Source: Cristatella mucedo (Eukaryota; Bryozoa; Phylactolaemata; Cristatellidae). From it: 64,000 nucleotides of DNA. Of the stretch, positions 62,833 through 64,000 are shown piece after piece. The notes beneath the pieces are model-generated. The model saw only the letters and a program-made list of their open reading frames with translations, searched no databases and was not told the origin of the DNA. Made by a program: the position numbers and the translations under genes. Position 1 is the first letter of the stretch; the number at the start of each line of letters is the position of its first letter. The stretch is taken from positions 496,001-560,000 of the forward strand of contig WPIO01000053.1 in NCBI GenBank assembly GCA_009760855.2. The letters are read 5' to 3'.

Positions 62833-62965
62833 TTGCTGAGCTCTCCCGGACGGCTATCACTGCCGCTTGCATTGGTCAATAAAGAATAGACCACTGCAGG
62901 ATCCGAACCCAAGGCCCAGGTCATGAAGGTTGCACCTCGCAGATGGGCAAAGAGCCGAGAGTAAC
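62833..62965 (-). mobile_element. SINE-1 copy
   Basis: On the minus strand: GACCTGGGCCTTGG, B box GGGTTCGGATCCTGCAGTGG and GCAAGCGGCAGTGATAGCC. It lies directly after a LINE-A tail. Confidence 0.8.
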
Positions 62966-64000
62966 TGCGATCATTGACGGGGGCCTAGATTCAGGCGAGG
63001 CCTGACTAAATTCCAAAGACTTTCTTTCTCGTCGTCTTTGCTCTCGTCTCTGCTCACATCGAGTCTTCCAATTATTATTAAAAAATTAAGCCTGCGGATG
63101 CAAAATTCATTACAGTACTCTCCGAGTATTGATTGTATCGGGTTAGTTTTGGAAGTTAGTTACTGCTGTTTAGATACTGTTGAACTGAGTTTGAAACGGG
63201 TCTGAAGGCCCTAAGGACTATAATCCAGGGCAGATTGTGTACACCAGTATTCTAACCAGGCCAAATTGAACCAAATACGACCGGATGCACAAAGTTTTTG
63301 AGTGGTGAGCGTGCGCCAAGCGATTCGCTAATCGCCCACTCAACCGAACTTGCTTTCTGTGCTGTTATTTAATCCGGCAACCATCATTGACAACTACTCC
63401 GATTAGCCGAAAATTTGGCTGCAGAAGGACAGCCCTTTCCTAAGCCGGAGCCACTAGCGAAGGTGCAGCCCACTTAAAATAAGCTGCTATGATCAGCAGC
63501 CTCCTGCAGATCTATAGGTCGACAGAGTGGTTAGCTGTGTTCTTTTTAGGCCTCCGGTGTGGGAGAGGCACCGCCGGTGATGCCGGCTGCGGCCTGCGAT
63601 TCGACAGTGGCGAGGCTCAATCCGAGGCTCTGGGCTCCGACCTGGGAATGAGCTACGCTAAGAACCGAAGGGAGTGAACGCGCGTACAAGCGGATACATT
63701 GGAGAGACGCTTCGGCCCACACGCGGACTCGAGCCAAAAAGGAGCCGCTAGAAGACACCCCCGATAATGGAATTTTAATGGCGAGGCAGTTAAAGCAAAT
63801 AGAATAAATGGATCTAAGTGAATGCAACAATCGAGGCAATTCGAAATCGCCCGGAGCAGGAGGACGCAGCTAAAGCTGCGGATGTGAAACTCGGCTCGCC
63901 AGCAGGTCATCCGGTTCAGCACGTTGCCGCAGCGTCTGCCACGATACAACTGGACAATGCCTCGGCAAACCTCGCTAGAAAGCAAAATCCTTCCGCGACT
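62966..64000. other. Unassigned end of window
   Basis: No shared repeats. Frames at 63489-63677 (+) and 63546-63985 (-) overlap and show no domain. Confidence 0.4.

Overview
This is animal nuclear DNA, most likely from an invertebrate. Only one gene can be named with confidence. It is the 3' end of GFPT (glutamine:fructose-6-phosphate amidotransferase), split over four + strand exons at 1662-1790, 2195-2233, 2478-2639 and 3854-3898. The introns have GT-AG ends, the code is standard, and the rest is dominated by CR1/L2-type LINEs, tRNA-derived SINEs, minisatellites and microsatellites. I cannot name the phylum.

Layout. 1-4 kb: GFPT tail exons, with a minisatellite against the first acceptor and a SINE and a TA repeat in the last intron. 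6-8.1 kb: an old, highly diverged satellite-like array (monomer about 155-180 bp) interrupted by a SINE. 8.4-20 kb: decayed LINE pieces, a GA tract and a 14-bp minisatellite. 20.9-22.2 kb: a possible unrecognised minus-strand coiled-coil gene or pseudogene with phase-compatible splice sites, a heptad-sized 21-bp repeat, and a LINE tail in its last intron. 25.5-29.0 kb: the best LINE copy, nearly full length but dead. 30-37.2 kb: several 3' fragments of a second LINE. 37.7-49 kb: mostly unannotatable DNA with scattered repeats and a zinc-finger-like relic. 49-64 kb: simple repeats, GC/CpG-rich islands carrying (CCG)15 and (CTG)15, more LINE pieces, and a cluster of short near-perfect fold-backs.

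Mobile elements. 'LINE-A' copies end in a conserved hairpin followed by (ATT)n. 'LINE-B' copies end in a different tail with ACATT-like repeats. Both have an APE-type endonuclease and a reverse transcriptase related to the CR1/L2 group. 'SINE-1' has a tRNA-like head and an unrelated tail. 'SINE-2' (two copies) has a tRNA-like head joined to the LINE-A hairpin tail, which suggests it is mobilised by the LINE-A enzyme. Family names are local labels made from copies inside this window; no database was consulted. Element boundaries are read by eye and are usually good to about 10-30 bp.
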